From NCBI GenBank assembly GCA_023415835.1, contig JAEZJK010000021.1:1-11244 (forward strand): 11,244 nucleotides of DNA, read 5' to 3'. The position numbers and the translations under genes are program-made. The notes under the pieces were generated by a model. The model was not told where the DNA came from. It saw only the letters and a list, made by a program, of their open reading frames with translations, and did no database searches. Below, piece by piece: positions 5,535-11,244 of this stretch. The DNA comes from Bacillota bacterium (lineage in GTDB: Bacteria > Bacillota > UBA4882 > UBA8346). Positions within the stretch are counted from its first letter, which is position 1. The number at the start of each line of letters is the position of its first letter.

Positions 5535-5879
5535 TTAGGAGTTGTTTTTCCGATAATACGACGGCGAGACCATGGCTATTTTTTTAAAAACCCTGCCGAA
5601 ATGGGTCAAACTTTCAAAACCCGCCCTTTCCGATATCTCGGTCACGGAGAGCTTGGATTCTTTAAGAAGTTTTTGCGCTTCCTTGGTCCGGACGTTGTTT
5701 AAATATTCGACAAAGTTAAACCCGGTGACTTTTTTAAACATCCGGCTGAAATGGTGGGGACTGATGAAAAAGCGGCCGGCGATTTTTGGGAGTGAGAGAT
5801 CTTCCATATAGTGTTCGTTAATGTAGCGGACTGCTTCAAATATTTTTTCCGCAATTGCATTTTTTAAATGATGATTCAT
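5535..5879 (-). CDS. AraC-family DNA-binding regulator, DNA-binding domain only
   Basis: This gene encodes 114 residues that are almost entirely an AraC/XylS DNA-binding domain. The first helix-turn-helix lies at about 28-48 (LSLPKIAGRFFISPHHFSRMF) and the second at about 77-99 (LSVTEISERAGFESLTHFGRVF), followed by SPSYYRK. There is no N-terminal sensing domain; an in-frame TGA directly precedes the ATG, so none is hidden upstream. The size is like SoxS/MarA-type single-domain regulators. The usual Gly before the SP motif (GxSPxxYR) is Met103 here. A modest AGGACT site lies about 10 nt upstream. It is divergent from the alpha-galacturonidase gene and is the only regulator in the window, so control of the galacturonate genes is a reasonable inference but not shown. 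Confidence 0.85.
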   Translation of the reverse strand: MNHHLKNAIAEKIFEAVRYINEHYMEDLSLPKIAGRFFISPHHFSRMFKKVTGFNFVEYLNNVRTKEAQKLLKESKLSVTEISERAGFESLTHFGRVFKKIAMVSPSYYRKNNS

Positions 5880-5923
5880 TCATTACATAGTCCTATTAAA
5901 ACTCATGATAGTGTTGTTTATTT

Positions 5924-6039
5924 AGGCGGTTTCATAATTCCTTTTTTCTAGCTTCGCATACAATATATTGATAGACTAAAATAAAACCTACACTATATAT
6001 TGTATGCGAAGATAAATTTTTGTAATTATGAAACTCGCT
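5924..6039. repeat. 116-bp palindromic element, copy A
   Basis: The copy starts AGGCGGTTTCATAA and ends TTATGAAACTCGCT. It is symmetrical about 5981.5, with a perfect 17-bp inner stem (5952-5968, CTTCGCATACAATATAT, with 5995-6011) and a 26-nt loop. The outer arms match from TTTCATAATT inward. It has no coding capacity. The repeat is shared with copy B at 6049-6164, including an exact 17-bp direct repeat (ATACAATATATTGATAG at 5958-5974 and 6084-6100). Confidence 0.75.
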
Positions 6040-6048
6040 CTATTGATA

Positions 6049-6164
6049 AGGCGGATTTCATAAATCCTAGATTTATCATTTCGATACAATATATTGATAG
6101 GCCAATCTGGGCTAGACACCATATTGCACATGAAATCTTACTAAATGTATTTATGAAACCGCCT
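6049..6164. repeat. 116-bp palindromic element, copy B
   Basis: The copy starts AGGCGGATTTCATAA and ends TTATGAAACCGCCT, again 116 bp, separated from copy A by 9 bp (CTATTGATA, 6040-6048). The terminal repeats are well kept and the inner arms are more decayed than in copy A (ATTTCGATACAATAT against the complement of ATATTGCACATGAAAT). Its right end is the exact complement of copy A's left end over 14 bp (5924-5937 with 6151-6164). A further AGGCGATTCAG at 6180 may be the start of a third, degraded copy. Confidence 0.7.
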
Positions 6165-6309
6165 GGATATCATACAATAAGGCGATTCAGAATTTAAGTA
6201 AAATATGTAGAATGATGTTCTTAAAAAGCAAAAAATGCAAAGATATTCTAATTTTTTTGCGGTATGATTAAAACGTGATAATTAAATTGGGGATCGGTTT
6301 AATGTTCCT

Positions 6310-6334
6310 ATTTCCCTTTGTTTTCAAGGGAAAT
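6310..6334 (+). promoter_or_regulatory. Leader hairpin upstream of lplD
   Basis: ATTTCCCTT (6310-6318) and AAGGGAAAT (6326-6334) form a perfect 9-bp stem with a 7-nt loop, 29 nt before the ribosome site. The sequence after it (TGGTTTGAG) is not a U-tract, so it is more likely a leader structure or protein-binding dyad than a terminator. Confidence 0.4.
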
Positions 6335-6362
6335 TGGTTTGAGTAAGGGACATCGATAAACC

Positions 6363-6369
6363 AGGAGGA
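6363..6369 (+). promoter_or_regulatory. Shine-Dalgarno site supporting a TTG start
   Basis: AGGAGGA lies about 8 nt before TTG 6377-6379, which fixes this non-ATG start for lplD. Confidence 0.75.
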
Positions 6370-6376
6370 AGGTATT

Positions 6377-7768
6377 TTGAAACACATTAACAACCGGGTT
6401 GAAGAGATCAAGATTGCCTATATCGGCGGCGGTTCGCGGGCGTGGGCATGGAAACTCATGGCCGATCTGGCTTTGGAGCCGGATTTGTCGGGGAGAATTG
6501 ATTTATATGACATCGATTATGAAGCGGCCCATGATAATGAGATTATCGGCAATAAATTATCCGCTAGGAGCGAAGTCAAGGGAAGGTGGGAGTATCAGGC
6601 GGTCCGGACCCTTGAGGAAGCAATCGGCGGAGCTGATTTCATTGTGATCTCCATTCAACCGGGAACCTTTAAAGAAATGGCTTCCGATGTGCATCTTCCG
6701 GAACAGTACGGTATTTACCAACCGGTAGGGGATACGGTGGGACCGGGAGGACTGATCCGCGCTTTAAGAACAATTCCGGTTTATCAGGAATTTGCGCTTA
6801 AAATTAAGGAACTTGCTCCCGATGCCTGGGTGATCAACTACACCAACCCGATGTCCCTTTGCACCCGGACTCTGTATCAGGTATTTCCGGAGATTAAAGC
6901 TTTCGGCTGCTGCCATGAGGTTTTTAATACTCAGGATCTGCTGGTCAAAATGCTCGAAACTAAACTAGGGATCACCGGAGTTCCACGGGATGAGATCCGG
7001 GTAAATGTCTTGGGGATTAACCATTTTACTTGGTTTGATTCTGCTTCTTACCGAGGTGTTGACCTCTTTCCGATTTACCGGGAATATGTAAACGAGAACT
7101 TTGAAAACGGGATCGAAGAAACTGGGGAAAACAATTGGCGCAATAATGTTTTTAAATCTGCCCAACGGGTTAAGTTTGATTTGTTTAGGAGATATGGTTT
7201 GATAGCGGCCGCCGGAGACCGGCATTTGGCGGAGTTCGTACCATCTGCCTGGTATTTGAAAGGCCCGGAAACGGTTAGGAGTTGGAAATTCCGTTTGACT
7301 ACGGTTGACGAGCGGATTAAACGTCAGGAAGAACGGGAAATAAAAAGAAAACGGATGATTCATGGCGAGGAAGAAGTCCAATTGGAAGCTTCCGGCGAGG
7401 AAGGGGTCCGTCAGATAAAGGCATTGTTAGGGTTGGGCGACTTAATAACCAACGTTAACCTGCCTAACCAAGGGCAACTGTCCGACATGCCTTTGAACGC
7501 CGTTGTTGAAACCAATGCCTTATTTACCAGGGATCGAATCCGGCCGGTGGTAGCCGGTGGGCTCCCTCCGGAAGTGCAGCAATTAGCCGCCAGACATGTC
7601 TGGAACCAGGAGACCATCCTCAAGGCGGCGTTGACTAAGGATAAAGAGATGGCGTTTAGGGCTTTTATTAATGATCCGTTAGTGACCATTGAGCCCCTAA
7701 AGGCGCGGGAGTTATTTGAGCAAATGTTGTCGAACACTAAAGATTATCTTCCGGGATGGCAAATATAA
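6377..7768 (+). CDS. lplD: GH4 alpha-galacturonidase (LplD-like)
   Basis: This gene encodes 463 residues, a full-length glycoside hydrolase family 4 enzyme. The NAD-binding motif is IAYIGGGS (13-20). NYTNPMS (154-160) and the metal/redox motif CHEV (Cys179-His180-Glu181-Val182) follow, then GINHFTW (His216) and AGDRHLAEF (279-287). CHEV, rather than CHSV or CDVP/CNVP, is the published mark of alpha-galacturonidases such as B. subtilis LplD, which cleave digalacturonate by an oxidation-elimination route using NAD+ and Mn2+. The sequence also resembles LplD throughout, from memory. It is cytosolic, with no signal peptide. The start is TTG at 6377, 8 nt after AGGAGGA; no ATG is available there. 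The gene stands alone between a divergent AraC regulator and a strong terminator, and the next genes continue galacturonate breakdown, which supports the specificity. Confidence 0.9.
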   Translation: MKHINNRVEEIKIAYIGGGSRAWAWKLMADLALEPDLSGRIDLYDIDYEAAHDNEIIGNKLSARSEVKGRWEYQAVRTLEEAIGGADFIVISIQPGTFKEMASDVHLPEQYGIYQPVGDTVGPGGLIRALRTIPVYQEFALKIKELAPDAWVINYTNPMSLCTRTLYQVFPEIKAFGCCHEVFNTQDLLVKMLETKLGITGVPRDEIRVNVLGINHFTWFDSASYRGVDLFPIYREYVNENFENGIEETGENNWRNNVFKSAQRVKFDLFRRYGLIAAAGDRHLAEFVPSAWYLKGPETVRSWKFRLTTVDERIKRQEEREIKRKRMIHGEEEVQLEASGEEGVRQIKALLGLGDLITNVNLPNQGQLSDMPLNAVVETNALFTRDRIRPVVAGGLPPEVQQLAARHVWNQETILKAALTKDKEMAFRAFINDPLVTIEPLKARELFEQMLSNTKDYLPGWQI

Positions 7769-7842
7769 ACCAATTCAGATAACCTTTGCAATTATTCGAA
7801 AACAGTTGTTACAAATAAAAAATGCTTGGTCGTAATTTAGCT

Positions 7843-7875
7843 ATTCCCACCTTTCAAATGGTGGGAATTTTTCTT
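7843..7875 (+). terminator. Rho-independent terminator after lplD
   Basis: ATTCCCACC (7843-7851) and GGTGGGAAT (7860-7868) form a perfect 9-bp stem with an 8-nt loop, followed by TTTTTCTT. It lies 75 bp after the lplD stop and separates lplD from uxaB transcription. Confidence 0.9.
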
Positions 7876-7900
7876 ACTGTTAAACTATTTGTAATCAAGC

Positions 7901-7945
7901 GTTCAACAATAGTTCAACCATTAAACAGCTGTTAAGGTGTAAAAT
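7901..7945 (+). promoter_or_regulatory. Putative operator/promoter region of uxaBA
   Basis: GTTCAAC occurs at 7901-7907 and again 11 bp later at 7912-7918. Another 11 bp on, 7923-7933 contains the perfect 10-bp palindrome AACAGCTGTT (7924-7933). TAAAAT (7940-7945) may be a -10 box, but no -35 at ideal spacing is clear. The position just downstream of the lplD terminator and about 80 bp before uxaB fits a regulator-controlled promoter. The regulator is not identified. Confidence 0.4.
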
Positions 7946-8027
7946 ATGGACAGAGATAGAAAAAAGTTAAAAGTGGGGCAATGACCTAATAAAATTACCG
8001 TAAATCACGAGAAGGAGCCTGATTCAA

Positions 8028-9557
8028 ATGGATGCCACAGAATCGCTAATGTTAAACCGAAAGCTGTTGGAAGGGAAACTTTTAGGGACCGAATTAGCCG
8101 ACTATAACCCGGAAGTTTTGGATTATCCCGAAAGAATCATTCAATTTGGCGAAGGGAATTTTTTAAGGGCATTTGTTGATTGGATGGTACATCAGGTCAA
8201 CAAGGAAGGCCTTTTTAAAGGTAGAGTGGTTGCGGTTCAACCGATTGCCCAGGGCCGGGTAGCTAATTTGAACCAGCAGGACGGGCTCTATACCCAGATT
8301 TTACGTGGCACCCAAAACGGGCAGATTGTGGATAGGCGTGAGATTATTCCGGTAATCAGCCGGGGTTTGAATGCTTATACCGAGTGGGACGCGGTGTTGA
8401 AATGCGCTGAAAACCCGGAGATCGAATATATAGTTTCCAATACTACCGAGGCGGGTATCAGTTATAACGCTAAAGATAAATTAAGCGATAACCCTCCGGA
8501 GTCATTCCCAGCCAAAATCACTGCTTATCTTTACCGGCGTTATCAACATTTTCAAGGGGCTCCCGATAAGGGAATGATTTTGTTGCCTTGCGAGTTAATC
8601 GATAGAAACGGTGATAACCTGAAACGGATTGTGTTGCAGTTGGCCTCGGAATGGGGGCTGCCGGAAGGTTTTAGCAACTGGCTAAACACCTCAAACTACT
8701 TTTTAAACACTTTGGTGGACAGGATTGTCACCGGTTATCCCTTTAAAGAAGCGGACCAACTTCAACAGGAGTTGGGATATAAGGATCAGAACCTGAATAC
8801 CGGCGAGGTATTCCATCTCTGGGTTATCGAAGGGGAAGCCGAATTACAGGAGAGGCTGCCGTTTGCTCAGGCCGGCCTCAATGTAAAATGGGTCAAGGAT
8901 ATGACCCCTTACCGAACCAGAAAAGTACGTATTTTAAACGGTGTTCATACTTCAGCGGTGGCAGTGGCTTACCTCTCCAATATCGAACTGGTGCGGGACG
9001 CCGTCCATGACGGCAAAGTCGGAAAATTCATGCATGATGTGGTTTTTGAAGAGATTATCCCCACCTTGGATCTGGACGCCGGCGAGCTTCAGGGTTTTGC
9101 CAAAGATGTTTTGGAACGGTTTAACAACCCGTTTATCGATCATAAATGGTTTGATATTTCTTTGAATTCAACCTCCAAGTTTCAAGCCCGGGTACTGCCG
9201 TCCTTAAAGCAATACGTGGCCAAAACCGGACATCTTCCGAAACGTTTGACCTTTTCATTAGCAGCCTTAATCGCATTTTATTATGGAACTGAAATCAGGA
9301 ATAACCGGTTGGTGGGAAACCGAGCCGGCCAAGAGTACCTAATCCAAGATGATCTGGATACCCTGGAGTTCTTTAAAGATATGTGGACCCGGAACCAAAA
9401 GGGCGAACTTAGTTTGGTGCAGGTTACCACCAATATCTTAGCCAAGTTTTGCCCGGAAGAGTTGGAGGAATACCCTGAACTTGTTCCCGGAGTGGCGCGG
9501 GACTTGAAGTTGATTTTACGGGAAGGAATGCTCCCCGGTTTAGAGAAAGTATCTTAA
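8028..9557 (+). CDS. uxaB: Tagaturonate reductase
   Basis: This gene encodes 509 residues, a polyol-specific long-chain dehydrogenase of the mannitol dehydrogenase superfamily. The N-terminal Rossmann motif is IQFGEGNFLRAF (38-49); NTTEAGI (138-144) is family-typical. The C-terminal catalytic set is K-x4-N-x2-H in RKVRILNGVHTS (Lys299, Asn304, His307), the same spacing as in Pseudomonas mannitol dehydrogenase. It reduces D-tagaturonate to D-altronate with NADH. The nearest alternative in the superfamily is fructuronate reductase (UxuB); the adjacent altronate dehydratase (not mannonate dehydratase) and the upstream alpha-galacturonidase favour UxaB. The ATG at 8028 follows AAGGAG (8012-8017) by 10 nt. 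uxaA follows on the same strand with about 110 bp between, probably in one transcript since no terminator separates them. Confidence 0.92.
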   Translation: MDATESLMLNRKLLEGKLLGTELADYNPEVLDYPERIIQFGEGNFLRAFVDWMVHQVNKEGLFKGRVVAVQPIAQGRVANLNQQDGLYTQILRGTQNGQIVDRREIIPVISRGLNAYTEWDAVLKCAENPEIEYIVSNTTEAGISYNAKDKLSDNPPESFPAKITAYLYRRYQHFQGAPDKGMILLPCELIDRNGDNLKRIVLQLASEWGLPEGFSNWLNTSNYFLNTLVDRIVTGYPFKEADQLQQELGYKDQNLNTGEVFHLWVIEGEAELQERLPFAQAGLNVKWVKDMTPYRTRKVRILNGVHTSAVAVAYLSNIELVRDAVHDGKVGKFMHDVVFEEIIPTLDLDAGELQGFAKDVLERFNNPFIDHKWFDISLNSTSKFQARVLPSLKQYVAKTGHLPKRLTFSLAALIAFYYGTEIRNNRLVGNRAGQEYLIQDDLDTLEFFKDMWTRNQKGELSLVQVTTNILAKFCPEELEEYPELVPGVARDLKLILREGMLPGLEKVS

Positions 9558-9568
9558 AGGCAGGCAAG

Positions 9569-9585
9569 AGGCATGAGGCAAAAGT
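9569..9585 (+). repeat. Short degenerate GAGGCA(T/A) repeat
   Basis: Just after the uxaB stop, GGCA recurs (AGGCAGGCAAGAGGCATGAG, then GCA), giving two or three 7-8 bp units. It looks like simple-sequence slippage. No function is visible. Confidence 0.3.
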
Positions 9586-9616
9586 TTTAATAGCGAGCGG
9601 TAATAACCAGTGATGT

Positions 9617-9640
9617 AGGGGCGATTCATGAATTGCCCTT
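9617..9640 (+). repeat. REP-like palindrome between uxaB and uxaA
   Basis: The 24-bp segment centred on ATTCATGAAT (9624-9633) is nearly self-complementary: GGGC on the left pairs with GCCC on the right, with two G-T wobbles. The preceding GT and the GTAGGGGCGA start recall short extragenic palindromes of the GTAGGGGCGA...CGCCC type found in many bacterial genomes, from memory. Lying inside a bicistronic unit, its RNA hairpin could affect mRNA stability or differential expression. It ends 10-28 nt before the possible uxaA starts. Confidence 0.55.
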
Positions 9641-9667
9641 CTCTAATTTTTGAGAAAAACGGCGGTG

Positions 9668-11182
9668 ATGGTTATTAATACGGTATTGCGCATTAAACCC
9701 GAGGACAATGTGGCGGTGGCGCTGACAGGACTCGCTAAAGGGTCTGAAATCGATGTCAACGGGTTGAAAATTCATTTAATGGATGAGATCCCCTTCGGCC
9801 ACAAGATTGCGCTTCAACAGATTAAAGCAGGGGAACGGATTGTCAAATACGGATATCCGCTGGGGTTGGCCACAACTGTAATCCAAGCGGGCCAATGGGT
9901 CCATAGTCATAATTTGGCTACCGGACTAAAAGGAAAGCTGGAATATAAATATGAACCTGCTTTAGCGGTTCATAAAGAGACTAGCGAAGGAAACCCCCCT
10001 GTTTTTCAAGGCTACCGGCGGGAGAAGGTTGGAGTTGGCATTCGCAACGAAATCTGGATCATCAATACCGTTGGTTGCGTCAATAAACAGAGTGAACGTT
10101 TGGCGGAGATGGCCCGCACTCAGTTTAAAACCCAAATTGACACCGGTGAAATTGACGACATTTATGCGTTTTCTCATCCTTACGGTTGTTCCCAATTGGG
10201 AGAGGATCATGAAAATACCCGAAAATTGCTAACGGGTTTGGTGGCCCATCCTAACGCGGGCGGCGTTTTAGTGGTAGGCCTCGGCTGTGAAAACAATCGG
10301 ATGAGCGATTTTCAAAAACTATTGGGTGATTTTAACCCGGAGCGGGTGAAGTTCCTGGTTTTACAGGACGTAGAGGATGAGCTCGCCGCCGGAATGGAAC
10401 TCCTGACCGAACTAGTCCAATACGCTTCCCAGTTTAAACAGGAACCGATTCCGGTTTCGGAATTAAAAATCGGATTAAAGTGCGGCGGTTCGGATGGATT
10501 TTCCGGGATTACCGCCAATCCATTGGTTGGCTTTGTCGCCGACAAATTGGTCAGTTACGGCGGCAGCGTCGTTCTAACCGAAGTGCCGGAGATGTTCGGG
10601 GCGGAGACGATTTTAATGAACCGGGCTCAGGATCGGGGAACCTTTGACCGGGTAGTGGATCTGATCAATAACTTTAAAGATTACTTCCTCCGTAACGGAC
10701 AGGAGGTCTACGAAAACCCGTCTCCTGGTAATAAAGACGGCGGGATTACCACCTTGGAGGAGAAGTCCCTGGGGTGTATCCAAAAAGGCGGAACCAGTAC
10801 GGTGGTTGATGTTTTAAGGTATGGAGAACGGATTCGAACTAATGGTTTAACCTTACTGGAAGGACCGGGAAACGATATAGTTTCCTGTACGGCGATGACC
10901 GCTGCCGGAGCGCATCTAATCCTTTTCACAACCGGCAGGGGGAACCCGATGGGAGCTCCGGCGCCGACGGTTAAGGTGTCGACTAATTCACAGTTAGTGA
11001 AGAAGAAAGCGAACTGGATTGATTTTAACGCCGGCGCGTTGCTGGAAGGGAAGACGATGCTGGAATTGACCGAGGAAATGTTCGCCTACATTTTGCAGGT
11101 TGCCAGTAAGGAGAAGCTGACCAGGAACGAGGCAAACGGTTATCGGGACATGGCAATCTGGAAGTCCGGGGTCACGCTATAA
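9668..11182 (+). CDS. uxaA: Altronate dehydratase
   Basis: This gene encodes 504 residues from ATG 9668. It dehydrates D-altronate to 2-dehydro-3-deoxy-D-gluconate with a divalent metal (iron in the studied enzyme) in the cytosol. The N-terminal SAF-type domain (about 5-85) begins NVAVAL and contains GHK (44-46), KYGYPLG (60-66) and HSHN (79-82). The main UxaA/GarD domain has TVGCVN (Cys137), HPYGCSQLGEDH (Cys174), GLGCENN (Cys207), LKCGGSDGFSGITANP (Cys272), TEVPEMFGAE, ENPSPGNKDGGITTLEEKSL and a C-terminal KSGVTL, all close to remembered E. coli UxaA. The start is uncertain: TTG 9650 would add six residues, but neither start has a real Shine-Dalgarno site. The ATG is preferred because its distance to NVAVAL is closer to that in E. 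coli. It is the last gene before a strong terminator. Confidence 0.93.
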   Translation: MVINTVLRIKPEDNVAVALTGLAKGSEIDVNGLKIHLMDEIPFGHKIALQQIKAGERIVKYGYPLGLATTVIQAGQWVHSHNLATGLKGKLEYKYEPALAVHKETSEGNPPVFQGYRREKVGVGIRNEIWIINTVGCVNKQSERLAEMARTQFKTQIDTGEIDDIYAFSHPYGCSQLGEDHENTRKLLTGLVAHPNAGGVLVVGLGCENNRMSDFQKLLGDFNPERVKFLVLQDVEDELAAGMELLTELVQYASQFKQEPIPVSELKIGLKCGGSDGFSGITANPLVGFVADKLVSYGGSVVLTEVPEMFGAETILMNRAQDRGTFDRVVDLINNFKDYFLRNGQEVYENPSPGNKDGGITTLEEKSLGCIQKGGTSTVVDVLRYGERIRTNGLTLLEGPGNDIVSCTAMTAAGAHLILFTTGRGNPMGAPAPTVKVSTNSQLVKKKANWIDFNAGALLEGKTMLELTEEMFAYILQVASKEKLTRNEANGYRDMAIWKSGVTL

Positions 11183-11202
11183 GGGATTAGGTTGGTTAAT
11201 AT

Positions 11203-11237
11203 AAAATCCGGTGAATTTTACCGGATTTTTTTGTTTT
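11203..11237 (+). terminator. Rho-independent terminator after uxaA
   Basis: AAAATCCGGT (11203-11212) and ACCGGATTTT (11220-11229) form a 10-bp stem with a 7-nt loop, followed by an uninterrupted T run and TTTTTTTGTTTT. It ends the uxaBA unit 20 bp after the stop codon. Confidence 0.93.
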
Positions 11238-11244
11238 AAATTAA

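Larger units (their letters stand above)
5880..6376. other. Divergent araC-lplD intergenic region
   Basis: The 497-bp gap between the divergent starts is mostly occupied by two palindromic elements (5924-6039, 6049-6164). From 6165 to 6376 there is AT-rich leader for lplD with a hairpin at 6310-6334 and the ribosome site at 6363-6369. No sigma-A promoter with good spacing stood out: TTGCGG 6257-6262 with GATAAT 6277-6282 leaves only 14 bp. An open frame at 6000-6197 merely reads through the repeats. Confidence 0.5.

Noticed and set aside
6000..6197. 65-codon plus-strand open frame in the araC-lplD gap
   Set aside because: It starts inside palindromic copy A and reads through copy B. The apparent coding is explained by the repeats, and no ribosome site precedes it.
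7085..7100. CcpA cre-like sequence (ATGTAAACGAGAACT) inside lplD
   Set aside because: It departs from the cre consensus by one base, lies deep inside the coding region and overlaps ordinary codons, so a chance match is likely.

Overview
The window looks like chromosome from a Bacillota (Firmicutes-type) bacterium. Genes carry strong AGGAGG-like ribosome binding sites, one gene starts at TTG behind a perfect site, two intergenic sites match sigma-A promoters with extended -10 boxes, and the closest remembered relative of the sugar gene is Bacillus subtilis LplD. The genus cannot be fixed from the sequence alone.

Layout. Positions 1-3600 form an AT-rich, gene-poor accessory stretch. It holds the 3' end of an IS110-family transposase gene (clipped by the window edge), an alpha/beta hydrolase, a membrane-anchored orphan protein, the decayed C-terminal end of an IS91-family transposase, and about 940 bp with no gene. 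That gene-free part contains a 221-bp MITE-like block built from two related hairpins, and a roughly 310-bp array of dyad motifs repeating every 20-21 bp. Positions 3550-4017 are a self-contained unit (promoter, small predicted coiled-coil protein, hairpin terminator). Positions 4071-5479 carry a promoter and a HI0933/BaiN-type flavoprotein.

Positions 5535-11244 are a galacturonate (pectin) utilisation locus. A small AraC-type regulator is divergent from a GH4 enzyme with the CHEV motif of alpha-galacturonidases (LplD). That gene is followed by a strong terminator, then by uxaB (tagaturonate reductase), uxaA (altronate dehydratase) and a final terminator. LplD would split imported digalacturonate to galacturonate. 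After isomerisation by a UxaC not present here, UxaB reduces tagaturonate to altronate and UxaA dehydrates altronate to 2-keto-3-deoxygluconate. The transporter, uxaC and the KDG kinase/aldolase are not in the window.

The most unusual material is non-coding: (i) two adjacent 116-bp palindromic elements with matching ends in the araC-lplD intergenic region, (ii) the 21-bp phased dyad array at 3208-3511, and (iii) the 221-bp double-hairpin block at 2903-3123. No CRISPR array, tRNA or rRNA was seen, and I saw no complete, obviously new multi-gene system.
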